Source: Opeltia flavorubescens
Taxonomy: Eukaryota; Ascomycota; Lecanoromycetes; Teloschistales; Teloschistaceae
Length of the DNA stretch: 64,000 nucleotides
Reading direction: 5' to 3'
Assembly: GCA_000442125.1 (NCBI GenBank)
Contig: KE546969.1
Coordinates: 1,116,001-1,180,000 of the forward strand
Part shown: piece by piece, positions 11,229 to 23,200 of the stretch
Position numbering within the stretch: the stretch's first letter is position 1
How the letters are laid out: each line of letters starts with the position of its first letter
The notes under the pieces: generated by a model
The model's database searches: none
What the model was told of the DNA's origin: nothing
The model's input: only the letters and a program-made list of their open reading frames with translations
Made by a program: the position numbers and the translations under genes

Positions 11229-13107
11229 TTACATGATCTGATCCTGAGTGATGCCCGTTGCTTCGGTGTCTTCCATGGCATCTCCAGAGCCTGAGTTGAT
11301 GTATTTGACGTAAGCCAATCCTAGAGGACGGCCGCCGTACTGATATCCGGTGAATTTGGCTGGGCGAATGTCAGTATTTCATCGAGTCATGGTCAGTGCA
11401 CCACCTACAGATAGCTGTCTCAGCGTTGTCGGCCGAATCGAATTGAACAACGCCAGTCCCTCGAGAACGGCCGTTAGGCTCGTACTGAATCTCAGCCCGC
11501 TCGACTTTACCAATGGTGGTGAAGAGTTCGACCAAGTCTTCGTTGCTGGTAGACCACGGGAGCTGGATTGACTTAGCAACAGGCCACGAACGCGGTGAGA
11601 TTAGCGACTCACATTGCGAACATGAATAATCTCACTTTTTTCACCGCCAGACGACGCGTAATCAGTGAACGGATTCGGCGGTGCGGCTGCAGCTGCGCTG
11701 TTGTCAAAGCTCGTAGGGGGGCCGCCACCGTAACCACCTCCACCGTATCCTCCTCGTCCTCCTCCATACCCACCTCGTCCTCCACCATATCCGCCTCCAA
11801 AGCTTCCACGGCCTCCGAAACCACCACGACCCGCAAAGCCTCCGCGGCCGAAGCCACCAGGCGGCCCAGCGAAACGATCTTCGCGAACCTCCAGCACACG
11901 ACCTTGCCAGTCATAGCCATTGAATTGCGCAATAGCGTTTCGGGCATCTTCAGGATGTTCGTAAGCAACGATGCCAGATCCCTTGCCAAGATGTACGTCT
12001 GCACGGATAACGGCCCCCTGCTGAGCTACGAGTGAAAATCGTCAATATCGCTGAGCTCGAAGGAAAGCAACGCGTATACAACACTAGGGACATACCTGCT
12101 TGACGGAATAAGTCCTTAAGATCTTGCCAGCCGGCGTTGTACGGAAGCTGGCCGGAAAGCCGTGAGCCAACCACAGTCGCGGAACTTGAGATGAAGATCA
12201 GGACTCACGTTGTTAACATATACTTGCCGAGTATTGCTAGAAGGCGGGCCGCTCATCCCATAACCCCCGCCGTAGCCTCCCCGAGGATGATCCCCGACTC
12301 CACGAGCAGGGGCAGGGCCTGTAAAACGCGGTTCGGCCTCACGATCCTGACGTTGTGTCGTCGCTTAGTTCAAGTGGGCAGCGAAGGGCTTGCAACAGCC
12401 ATTTGGAGAAGATGACTTACTTCGCGGACATAGACTAGTCTACCCATGAGGTTTTGGTTGCTGAGAGTATTGACCGCTTGTTGAGCTTGGTCCCGGGTGG
12501 CATATTCCACAATCCTTCATAAATCAGCAACGTCAGGAATAAGTCAAGTAGTATGGACTTACCCGCATCCCTACATCGCCCACGGACAATGTCCCAACCC
12601 GTCAATCCAACGTCCACTATCCAAAACAAAAACCAGCCATCACATATTGGCGCCCACCTTCGACATTCCATTCGGAAGTAGTAATACATCGGCAAAGAGA
12701 ACTTCTCCGGCTGTGACGGTCAACATCAGCTTCTGGCCCTGCACTATCCTTCAATAAACCCTCGACGAACCTTGCCGCATGAAATCTTTGAGATGGTGCC
12801 ATTTAACGTCGTAGGAAAGATTACCGACGTAGACCCGGCGCTCTTGTTGAGAAGATTCACGAACTGAAGCCATCATCTGTTCCTTTGCTTGAGCTCGTTC
12901 CTCAAATGATCGAGGTGGTGGAGGTGCTGCTCCCCCGCGTCCGTAGCTCGAACCCGAATACCCGCCTGCGGCACCACTCATGGGCGAACGAGATCGACGG
13001 TCGCTTCTTCGATAATCGTCGCGGCTTCGGGAGCGTGGCGAATACGAACGACGGCTTGGGCGTCGTGGACTTCGGGATCTCCGTCGAGGCGATCGGGATC
13101 TCTCCCG
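11229..13107 (-). CDS. GBP2: GBP2/HRB1-type RNA-binding protein with three RRMs (5' exon unresolved)
   Basis: Nine exons could be joined: 13107-12771, 12710-12658, 12570-12563, 12514-12421, 12346-12209, 12147-12096, 12025-11613, 11562-11409 and 11359-11229. The N-terminus is an RS/SR-rich tract ([14 protein letters not shown]). RRM1 starts [17 protein letters not shown]2 RQVYVNNLPYNAGW and RRM3 IIHVRNLPW. An Arg/Gly (RGG) tract rich in GGRGGYGG repeats sits between RRM2 and RRM3 (about 11700-11880). This order matches the SR-like shuttling mRNA factors GBP2/HRB1, which bind nuclear mRNA during splicing-coupled export. The third listed exon is only 8 nt. The frame is closed just upstream of 13107 by a TTGCAG splice acceptor, so at least one more 5' exon with the start codon lies further right and was not found. 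Confidence 0.85.
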
Positions 13108-15197
13108 CTGCAACCGATCAGTTCACGCAGAAGGCGCGACTAATAGAATAAGAAACGATTGGGTGGGATATATGAGGACAGAGCAGGGTTAACGAATGTG
13201 AAGAAATAAGTGAAACGGCCTGAAACCTAGAAAAAACTTGGGAGACGGCGAGTGGATGAAGAAAGCGGAGCCAATTCCATCAAGGTGGTCACCGAATAAA
13301 GGCGAATTCTTACAAAGAGCAACGATACGAACTACGAGGCAAGGGAACTGAATACTCACAGCGTGAGGGCGGTAAGAATCTCCAGAATCTAGAGGAACAC
13401 GGTGTGAGCGTTATAACGGTCTCAAGCGAAGATTTTAGGGGCGAAAAAAAAAGCAAGAATGTGAAGCCGTATCCCAAGCCGGCTGCAGCTGCAGCAATAA
13501 GTGCACACTAGCTGATGACTGAAGGATGGGGAGATTCGGGGAAGGAGCGACGGACCCATCCTGATAGCAGTGTTGATCAAGTCGGAAGGGGCAATGATAT
13601 GTGCCACTACTGGAGGGACGCAGGCTCCGGATCGAAACCGAGAGCGTGAAAAAGTGCTTGAGGTGTGGGGTGTGGGGCCGCCTGGTTTTGCCTGGTTTTG
13701 CCTTGTAAGTGTCGTTGTGTCAACGTTGGAAGTGGTCGCTGGGGCTCGAGTCGGGGCTCTGACCTTCAACGAAAGAATGTAGTTGCAGCAGCCACCGAAC
13801 GCCGAGGTTTTGTGGAAACTGTAACTCTGGATGCTGACAGGCTCGTGTGGGAAAGCGCTTTCTAAAAAACAGTAAGAATCATGCAGTGGTGTCCTCGAGC
13901 TACTGCCAATCACTCACGCGTTCGCCCGTTAAAGCGGTAACGAGACTTCAGTGACAAGGGTAGCAGTAGCAGAATACGGTGTGTAACCACATGGACAATG
14001 CGTGCAGGTTCAAGTCGTGGTCGTACGAACGAATGTTAAGAGAAGGTGAGAATGGAGGAACGCTGGCGCTAGAGCTAGCCTGCCTTAGCGGCCGGGAACT
14101 TTCCTGGACCAAGCATGACAAAATTTAAAATTGATTGCAGAAAACATACGGGGGCACACACTCTCTCATCTTTTACTTTTCAGATTGCCCTGGATCTCAT
14201 GGACTGATCTTCCTTGGCACACGAGTCGATCTGCAGACAGACCGTACTATCACTGTCCTTGGCGATTGGTCCGATGGTTCACCTGAAGAATCATCTGGTC
14301 TACAGGTAGCACTCATGTAATCCTACTTTATTCTTACTGCTCTTCCTGGAAATGCCATAGGCCTGCACAATTCAAATCAACCGTATATTATCAAGGGGCC
14401 GCGTCACCAATATCCAATGACTCGGGTTTGGACAGCTGATTAAGCATGAGAGACCTTACAAATCTCCTCAACCTACACCTCTCCATGTAAGCGATACTCA
14501 AGATAACAGCATCCAGCCAGAAGGTTGAAGCGATTGCTTCTCGTCAAAGTATTGGTTCGGACATATGACCTTCTGAAGGACTCAAATGATTATCAAGGAA
14601 CGCTCAGCTTCAAGATTGAAACCATGCCGCATAGCCTCGTCAACCAATCATGTGCTATATGCTCTTTTACGCAATCTCAATGCTGGTATGCGAGCAGGTT
14701 TGACCTGTTCCGATCCCCCCGACGCAGGTCATACAGCTGCGCAATGTTATGCCGATCCAAGGAGCAGGAAATACAACAGCAGACCAATAGCGAAAGAGTC
14801 CGTCTTTCACCGCTAGAGCCTTAGCCGTGTCGTTAACAAGATCCCGAGGTCCGCAAATGCTAACTTGGTCGTGCCGTTGTTATGCCTTTGTCCTATTCTC
14901 GTGTCACAATGGGATCGAGGCATTCATTATTGATTAGCATATTGTGAATTCGACGGTGAAAGGCCGGCCGAACCCCGGTGTATCATCGAAGGTAAGTCGT
15001 CGATAGATAATCGCAATGCGGCCATAGTCATCAATAGATTGGAGAAAGGTCTCAGATAATGTGACAATATGAAATGACTAGTGCAATGAGATTTGTTGCT
15101 TGGATCCTCAATCTCGTCAAGACTTGCAGTATTCTCCCATCAGCAAGAAACTACAATGGTCGAGGCTGGCTATCTCATCTAGTAGTATCAGACGATA
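13108..15197. other. 2.1-kb region with no recognisable gene
   Basis: The right-hand neighbour COQ9 starts at 15198. The left part (to about 13.9 kb) should hold the missing first exon and leader of the GBP2-like gene; an ACGCGT lies at about 13917. The rest, including frames near 14525-14824, shows no conserved motifs and has base composition like other intergenic DNA here. A species-specific or non-coding transcript cannot be excluded. Confidence 0.4.
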
Positions 15198-16016
15198 ATG
15201 AGCAGTTATCGTGTCCTCACGAGTCTACAACGTACCATTCCCCGTCGCATCCCAAAGTGTAGCCAAGCCTACCATTCCTACGAGCATGAGGTACCTTCGA
15301 AATATACACCAGCCGAGGATGCCGTCCTCTCAGCAGCCATCGCCCATGTCCCCACCCATGGATTCACGGCCACAGCTTTAAACAATGGTGCCAGAGATGC
15401 TGGATATCTTGAAGTCTCTACCAATTTACTCCCCTCTGGCGTTTTCTCATTGGTGGAATACCATTTAGTCACCCAGAGACTCGCCCTCAGCAATGCCATC
15501 TCAACACCTCCAACTCAAGAACCTACCAAGGTGCTAGAAAATGTTCGAGCCCTCACGTTGAGAAGATTGCGCGCCAATGAACCTATCATACATCGCTGGC
15601 AAGAGGTTAGTTCTCACGTCTACCAGTTTCGCCCATCCGATCGGATCTGTTTTGAAGCACAATAATAGCTAACGACGATCAAGGCTCTCGCAATCCTCGC
15701 CATGCCGAGCCACATCCCCGACTCTTTCCGCGAGTTGGCTCTCCTATCAGACGAGATACACTTCCTAGCCGGCGACACCAGCGTCGATAGCTCATGGTAC
15801 ACCAAGCGCGCCGGACTAGCTGCCATCTATGCCAGCACGGAACTGTTCATGACTCAAGATCGATCCCCCAATTTTAGAGAGACAGAGGAGTTCCTTGACA
15901 GGAGATTGGAGGGCGCACATAGTCTGAGAACAACCATCGGAGAAATCGGTCGATGGGCGGGTGTTCAGGGCATGGGGGTAGTCAATGGGCTGAGGAGTAA
16001 AGGCGTCAGGATATGA
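15198..16016 (+). CDS. COQ9: COQ9, coenzyme Q biosynthesis lipid-binding protein, 246 aa
   Basis: Two exons, 15198-15605 and 15684-16016, with donor GTTAGT, branch GCTAAC and acceptor AAG. The first 30 residues are basic and Ser/Thr rich without acids (VLTSLQRTIPRRIPK), fitting a mitochondrial targeting sequence. The mature part matches COQ9: AVLSAAIAHVPTHGFTATAL, GVFSLVEYHLV, and at the C-terminus DRRLEGAHSLRTTIGEIGRW. COQ9 is a TetR-fold protein that binds isoprenoid lipids and presents CoQ intermediates to COQ7 on the matrix side of the inner membrane. COQ1 of the same pathway lies 30 kb away in this window. Converges on the MTF2-like gene with a 216-bp gap. Confidence 0.88.
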
Positions 16017-16232
16017 TTTTTTGTCAAGAGATACCCTTATAGCAATTCCCAACTGAAAAGAATTGAAACACATTGCGTAGAGGCGTTTGGTGGACCGAAC
16101 CACAATTGGGTTGTCTTCCACAATTTTTCTCTTGAATAATTCGTCTATTCAAATAATATCCCAATTCAGATCCCTCTACAGTTGGGTTTTTGGATTCTTA
16201 CTGCCTCCAAGTTCACCATCAAGTACAGCCGC

Positions 16233-17786
16233 TTAAAGAGCAATAGCACTTGCCACCATGTTTTCGTTTTCTGGTCCAGCGCCTTCCTGCAAGACTTCTT
16301 CCCCTGAAGTTGAGCCATCCGCATCCGTCCTATTTTTTACTTCACTCTCTTCAAGCTGTTTTCTAGTCCGAGCCTGTGCAATCTCATGACGCACTTTCTT
16401 CGCCGCTCCACTTACTCTTTGCCATCCTGTCTCCACAGGTTTCAGGTCCCACCACAGCCTCATCGTGCGATTCTCTAGCTTAGCAGTTCGTCTCGCATAC
16501 TGCACCATGGTCAAAATTTTCAATGTCACCTCATCACCTTCGATACCCTGATCGCCCATCTCGAGGATAAGGTCCGCCATGCCGTGAAGGTCGCTATATT
16601 CCTTCCATTGGAGAAATAGAATCTCGTTATAGAGTTCCACTGAAGCGGCCAAGACATGCGAAATAGACCCCAAACGTTTGACGGTGGGCAGCATATTCAT
16701 GCAATATGGAGACGTAGGGAAAGTACGACGTAAGCGACGCATGGCTGTGAGGCAGTAATCACCATAATTTGAAGAAAGAATGGCCTGAAGCTCCGCTTCT
16801 TGAGTAGGTTCTTGCGTATCGCGTATATTTGGTTCATTCTCTGCTGCCCCCGCGGCTGCTGAATCAGTTTTGGCAGTACGTGTCTTTTTTCGCTTTGGTT
16901 TCTTCTCTCGCCCCTCCACCTCCTTTCTGAGGGCGTCGTATTGTTGGATTAGTGGGAACACCTGTCCGTCCAGAACTTTCCAGATTTCCGCATCCGTATG
17001 AGCTTCGTCAAGCATTGCCATGACCTTGCGCTTGTGCTCCCCCACTGATTTTCGAATCTTGTTGACATTCTCGTCTCCTCTTATCTCTGATAATTTGAGA
17101 AACTTAGTTTCCGTACCTCCGAACGTATCAATGGCAGTCTTGTAGCTCATTGGTGGGATGTCGAATCGTTTCTCCCCAGTCTGAAGATCAATAATCTTCT
17201 CCTCCCTCTGCTTCAAACTTTGGAGAGCCTCGTCAAAGATTGCGTTGAGATCGCTGAATGCATCACCTCGAGACATTGCATCATCTTCGAGTTGATCGTC
17301 AAAATTTTTCTCTTCCTCAGTTGTTTCCTTGTTGTCGTCTGAAGATATCTCTCTGAAGATGCGGTCGAAGACTGCTTTTTCGGACGCAGTAATCGTGCTC
17401 GTGGGCGGAAGACGACCGGAGCCTTTCTCGGTCAGATCATATAATGGGTGCTCCGGTGGTAGATTGTCATTCAATGGAGAATCGGCGTGACCTGATTGTT
17501 TGTTGGCCGTATCTCCTTCAAAAGGGATGGCATCCTGATAAGTGTTATTGACCGAGTTGGGTCTCCTCCTATACTTAGATTCAAAAGGTATGGCTTCTGA
17601 GAACGCATCATGATTATCGTAGGCTTTCTGGGACGAATGATTGATACGATAGGAGCGTCGAGCTCTGAGCGCCCACGAGGGAGGGCATTGAATGGTACGG
17701 GTCTGATACAAGAACGGTAAGAGGGTAGTAGCAGCTGGGCCTTTGCATTGTAGAAGAGGTAAGGTGCAAAAGCTTTTCGCGTTCAT
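16233..17786 (-). CDS. MTF2-like mitochondrial gene-expression factor, 517 aa
   Basis: Intronless frame with ATG at 17786. The first 50 residues lack acidic residues and are rich in Arg, Ser and Leu, consistent with mitochondrial import. The middle is acidic and charged (about residues 70-200), with a basic KKPKRKKTRT tract near 305. The C-terminal half (from about residue 340: YGDYCLTAMRRLRRTFPTSPYC, LYNEILFLQWKEYSDLHGM, TMRLWWDLKPVETGWQRV) resembles the C-terminal domain shared with yeast MTF2/NAM1, which helps mitochondrial mRNA maturation and translation. The assignment rests on recalled motif similarity and would need a profile search. Divergent from CMR1 with 245 bp between start codons. 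Confidence 0.68.
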   Translation of the reverse strand: MNAKSFCTLPLLQCKGPAATTLLPFLYQTRTIQCPPSWALRARRSYRINHSSQKAYDNHDAFSEAIPFESKYRRRPNSVNNTYQDAIPFEGDTANKQSGHADSPLNDNLPPEHPLYDLTEKGSGRLPPTSTITASEKAVFDRIFREISSDDNKETTEEEKNFDDQLEDDAMSRGDAFSDLNAIFDEALQSLKQREEKIIDLQTGEKRFDIPPMSYKTAIDTFGGTETKFLKLSEIRGDENVNKIRKSVGEHKRKVMAMLDEAHTDAEIWKVLDGQVFPLIQQYDALRKEVEGREKKPKRKKTRTAKTDSAAAGAAENEPNIRDTQEPTQEAELQAILSSNYGDYCLTAMRRLRRTFPTSPYCMNMLPTVKRLGSISHVLAASVELYNEILFLQWKEYSDLHGMADLILEMGDQGIEGDEVTLKILTMVQYARRTAKLENRTMRLWWDLKPVETGWQRVSGAAKKVRHEIAQARTRKQLEESEVKNRTDADGSTSGEEVLQEGAGPENENMVASAIAL

Positions 17787-18031
17787 ACCTGAAATGCACT
17801 GATTTTCATTAGGCCGACTAGGAAGAGTCTTCTTTCTCAGACTTTTAAGAGTACTAATAGATCATCGGCAAGTCGGAGCTCCAAGCCTTGGCGTCGTCAC
17901 GTCTCAGCGCGTTCCTTCGTTGCCACTTTACGCGCCAAATGATAGTCTTCATCGATTGGAAACGCCGAACTGCAATCCGGACTCAACTCGAACTCATTCT
18001 CCCTACTATCTTGTTGTTGAGTACATCGGTA

Positions 18032-19769
18032 ATGGCTAAGAAAGAATCAGTCGAGATTAGTGACTACGAGCGACAGCGCCAAGAAAACATCGCCCAACGA
18101 GACAAACTCCTGAAACAGCTCGCCCTCGATGCTTCATCAGCCGGTCTAGGACCAGGCCAAAAGCCGAAGCCTGCCAAGCCCATCCAGAAAAAGAAACCTG
18201 CCGTCAAAAGGGTAAAGGAAGAAGTCGTCCCGCGAAGGACTTCATCGCGAATAGCAGGAATAGAGGCGGACAGCGAGGTCGCCAAACGGAAAGCAGAGGA
18301 CGAATATGTCGCGGTGCAAGAAGCAGCCAGGGTGAAGAGGCAGAGGGTGTCGGGACCATTAGACTTAAGCGAAGTCCAGGTTGCCGGCAAAGGCTGGGAT
18401 AAGAACGAGAATTTCTTAGTCGACGTAGTCTCGAGAGGCGCCAATCCCCACGTACGAACGTTCGGCGAGGAAGAGGTCAAGGAGACCACAGACAAAGAAC
18501 TTCGAGCATTAAGGGAGAAGATGAGTGGACTAGAGCTGTATGACGGATTCGAGCCCAACAGTAAATTGCACCCTCTTCTCTGTGCCAAACCCTTAACGTT
18601 TCTGACCGAAACCTCTAGGAATAAAAATTACCCCTGAACGAATCTACTCCCTCGGTTTTCATCCTGTCGCCGACAAACCCCTTGTGTTCGCCGGCGACAA
18701 GCTCGGCAACCTTGGCCTTTTTGACGCCTCACAGTCCTCGTCATCAGTCAAGCAGGAAACCATCAAAAACGAAGACCAAGACGAAGATGAAGCGGAAGAA
18801 GACGACTCAGATCCCAACATTACATCGTTCCACCTCCACACCCGCACCATATCTTCCTTCCAATTCTCCCCGCACAACCCTTCTCACCTCTACACTTCGT
18901 CCTACGACTCCTCCCTCCGCCTCCTTGACCTCACCAAATCATCCTCGGAAGAAATCTACGCCCCTGAAGACACTTCCCTCGATGAACCCCTCTCGGGCGT
19001 AGAAATGGATCCTCAATCCCCTCACCTCCTCTACTTTTCCCGTCTAGACGGGCACCTCGGCCGCACCGACACCCGCGCACCGAATACAGCCGACATCTTT
19101 CAGCTCAGCGAGAAGAAAATTGGCGGCTTCAGCCTCAACCCTTCATGCCCGCACTTCATAGCCACAGCCTCCCTGGACCGGACGATGCGAATATGGGATC
19201 TGCGGAAACTGAGCGGGAAGAAGGGCGCGCAGTTGCCAGCGTTATGCGGAGAGCACGAGAGCAGGCTGAGCGTCAGTCATGCGGCGTTCAACGCGGCAGG
19301 CCAGGTTGCGACGGCCAGTTATGATGATACGATCAAGATCCATTCATTTGAAGGGATGTCCGGATGGAATGCTGGCAGGGATCTTACAGCGAAAGAAATG
19401 GCGCCGTCGGCGATCATAAGGCATAACAACCAGACGGGGAGATGGGTTACCATGTGAGTCCTCACCAACCGTGGAACGGTTCCCCCCCTTTTTTTGTTGT
19501 ATGACTACTCTCTCGCTCATACTAATCATATTTTTTTCGGTTCAACCAGACTTCGCGCTCAATGGCAGCAGCATCCTTCGGATAATGTTCAAAGGTTCTG
19601 TATTGGCAACATGAATCGTTTCGTCGATATTTACACCTCCAGAGGCGAGCAGCTAGCTCAGCTGGGGGGACCGGGCATCACCGCCGTGCCGGCTGTCGCC
19701 CAGTTTCATCCAACAAATGATTGGGTGGCGGCAGGGACGGCAAGTGGGAAGCTTTGTCTGTGGATGTAG
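18032..19769 (+). CDS. CMR1: CMR1 WD-repeat DNA damage-binding protein, three exons
   Basis: Exons 18032-18560, 18619-19453 and 19550-19769 join in phase. The start at 18032 ([24 protein letters not shown]) matches the conserved N-terminus of the family; an upstream in-frame ATG at 17888 would add 48 residues that look like leader. The N-terminal third is charged with nuclear-type basic clusters ([10 protein letters not shown]). The WD propeller begins at RIYSLGFHP and includes DLRK-type ends ([11 protein letters not shown]), [10 protein letters not shown] and [13 protein letters not shown]1 (YDL156W in yeast) binds DNA, associates with replication/repair factors and forms stress foci in the nucleus. 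Converges on the DIM-2-type gene. Confidence 0.88.
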
Positions 19770-20257
19770 ATTCTTCAATTTGGGATTGGTCGGAGCGCAG
19801 TCTACGTCCCTCTGCTCGATGGCAGGGTGCCACATGTACATACGTTGGAGGAAACATCGAATCGTCCCTTGGGTATACTGTTTTCTATTCAATAGTCAAG
19901 CGTGCCTACTTCATTGCGCCTAGATCAGTCCCCAGGCGATCGTTTATCTTTGGCACAAGAGGAAGTCGCGACTCCATGATTTGCCACATAATATTGAGGT
20001 ACAGGAAAATTCAGTATATACACATACTTGCGCCAATTGTGACTATGTACATTCGACTCGTCGGAATACAATCCACATCAGGTTCTAGCCATGCTTCTCC
20101 TGCCGAACCCGCAGCAAAGGGTATCTTAATACAATGTTTTCAGATAGTCAGACCGTCATTATACAACTCGATTTGACTTCTATCAATGATTTATCTCATC
20201 TTTTTCCTTCATAATATTGTTCTTGATGTGCTGTTTCGTTTCGAATACCGCGTCACT
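19770..20257. other. Convergent intergenic region
   Basis: AT-rich 488 bp between the 3' ends of CMR1 and the DNA methyltransferase gene; probably their 3' untranslated regions. Confidence 0.45.
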
Positions 20258-23200
20258 TTAATTCTTATTGGAAGCAGTGATTGCTTTGGTCTGCTGTAAC
20301 TCGGCTGAGCTGGTTATGCTGATTAGCGTGCTTTCGTCGTATATACCATGGAAGGGGCTGCTGGAGGGCACTCTAAAAGATGCAGAAAACGAAGCCTTGC
20401 GTATCTGTGCATTATGGTTGGATATGTCTTTGCCAACCGATGGTGTATCATCTGTTTGCTGGCTACAATGCAAGTTGCATTTCATTGGATATTCAATGTC
20501 CTTTGGCAACGCCGTTGGTCCCATTTCATCGACATTAATTGGCAGGTCAAACCCAGCCATCGCTTCTAAAACAGCGGCCTCAGCAGTATCGCCATTCACT
20601 GATGAACGTTGATCCCGCTCATTCTCCTGGGGGTCGTGCGCCAGCCAAGCTTCTCGCAGACTCATCCCGAGGGCGATCGCAACCTGTCTTGCTACACTGT
20701 TACCGATAATTTTCCATTGTGTTGCTGGTGTTCCAATCAAGACTTCGTCGTCCGGAAAGCCTTGTGCCCGGCGGGCTTCCATTACTGTAAGAGGTCTGTG
20801 AGCGTCCCAGTGTAGGTCTGATCCGGTTAAGGCTTCGTTGGGGGCGTTGATAGTTGTTACAGTTGGCAACAGGGCGTTCGATTTAGCTCTTTGCCACGCT
20901 TTCGAAGTAATACCGGAACGAAGCTTGGAGTCCCAGTCCCACGCTGCCATTTGTGGTGCAGATTGCCAACCTAGTTCAGCGGACTGGACGAAATTCATAC
21001 CAGGCGGGAAACGAGGTATGCAAGAAAGCCGAACGTTATCGACGGCGGAGAAATTCTTGATAACTCGGTGATCTGGACACGAAATACATACTGTGCGACT
21101 ATCGGGGTTCCTCGGTAAATCCTTCGTAGCTTCCCCAATCGACACATATTCAAATGGTGTAGGGTCCCATTCGCGGACCCCAAACGGCAGACCGTTTGCT
21201 GCTTTACCCAGAGAACGGCCGATTATACCACGCGGATGAGAGTGCGAAGCAGGTGGCCGAGTCATGGGCGTAAGACCAGGTGCGGCTGCAGTTATGAAAA
21301 CCCGACTACGGCTTTGAGGGGCGCCAAAGTTCCAGGAGTCTAGCAGCATAGGTCGTACTTGATATCCCAGCGCGACTAGTACGGAGAGGACCTGTGAGAA
21401 GATCCCTACCCTTTTTGGCCCACAATTGGCCATGCCTAAGACGTTCTCCATTAGGACATACTTAGGCCGGTAGAAATCAACAAAGGCAACGACCGACGCA
21501 ACTAAAGAGATGTTTCGTAAACTTTGATCATTGTCGTAGTTTCGATTAGCTACTGAGAAGCCCTGGCATGGGCTGCCAGCAACGATGACAGCTACATCTC
21601 CTGGTCCTGCAATACTCTGGTTCCGCTTGCCCTTGATAGCATCCGAAAGGTATTCATTCACGGACCCGTTGTAAAGCTTCGTTGATTCTTGGTTATTGGC
21701 GTAATAGGTGTGGATGGCCTCATTAAAAAGATCAACCGCCCAGTCCATCTTGACAACTCGGCTCTCTTCTAACCCGCGCCCGAAGTTGCCTCCACCGCAG
21801 AAGATGTCCAATCCCCGTAACGGGATCCTCGGTTCGAGCGGATTAAAACCTTGATTTAGCTGGACGTCTTTATAGTCTTCAGAATCCTGCTGCGTCCACA
21901 GGATATAATAGCAATCTCCAGCTCCTTTCCGATTATAGGGCGCGGGAATACGCCCAAAAACCCGGTCGTCTGGTGTATAAATTCGAACGTGACAGCGGCG
22001 TAAGATCAATGCCGTATTACAGATATCACATCGCCGTGTGTATACTAATTCGTTTGGCTCGGCGGTATTATCGCCGAGATCGTCTCTTTTCCGAAGCAGC
22101 CGTCTAACACAAGCCTGACCAGGCTTTCTGTCAAGATACTTTTCGACTAGTACCACTGGCTCTAAGGTATGGATATCGTCCGGCGATACAGCTCTCACCA
22201 GCAGAGTGTCGCCTAATCCATATTGATCCAACGCCGTGTCCAAGTCCGAATCCGAATCCGAGCATTGATCGAGTTTGCATGGGCAGGTGAGATCGGACTC
22301 TTGTAAAGTAGTCCAATGGGAGTCCGTGCTGCTGTAGTTTTGACGTATGAAGTACTCGGCACGAGGAACTTCGGGCAGGCCAAAAAACGCAACACTAACC
22401 TTACGCAAAACATCCGTTAAGTATATTGGACTGTCTCCGCAATTGCAATGGTCGCTGAGGAAAAGTTCGTTGTTCAGAGGATACCGCGTGTCTTGGCATG
22501 CTGTGTCTGCCGGACGATAAATCCAGATGAGCCTAAGCTTGAACTGATGTTCCTCTTCTGCCGGTTCCAGGCCTTGCACAAAGGCAAACCATTCCTCGTT
22601 CTTTGTCTTCCACTTGGTGTTTTTATCGCTGCAGATAGCCACGACATCGCCTGGCTGAACCTTGCCTGTACTGCAAGTGATGCGCAGTTGCGGGCATTCG
22701 AGTTGATACTCTGCCGATTCTCCTTGAGGAACCGTGCTGGGACCACTCGCTGTTTGGATTTTGATCGAAGCTGACTGATTCGGCACGTTTTCTGGAAGCA
22801 CCGGATCCAAGAATTTCGCCCATGGTAAATGTTTGAAACAGTCATATACAAAAGGAGTAACGACAGTACGAGAATCTGCCCGTTTCCGTAGACGGCGAGG
22901 GATTGCCGTTAGCGCTGTCGGATCGATTTCGCCCCACAGAGGATGGCGAGCATATCGTGAACCAAGCTGGCCCGCTTGATTGTACAAAAAACCAACGTGC
23001 GCAGCAACTGCATGACGGAAATCCGGTGACGGATGTTTCCTTCGCCATAAGAGGAAACTTCCGTGCGAACCGTGGACCTTCTGTAACCACTCTACGAAGA
23101 TGCTCTTGAAATGATTCAATGTGATTTTCGTATGGGCATTCAAGAAATCCACGATGTGCTTAGCCAGATCAGCTAGCCATAAGAATGGTTCATGATACCG

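Noticed and set aside
11595-12035. 146-aa plus-strand Ser/Thr-rich protein
   Set aside because: It lies antisense to the Gly/Arg-rich exon of the GBP2-like gene; its Ser/Thr runs are the mirror of the repeat codons.
17888-18031. 48-residue N-terminal extension of CMR1
   Set aside because: The family's conserved N-terminus begins at the second Met; the extension probably is 5' leader in the same frame.
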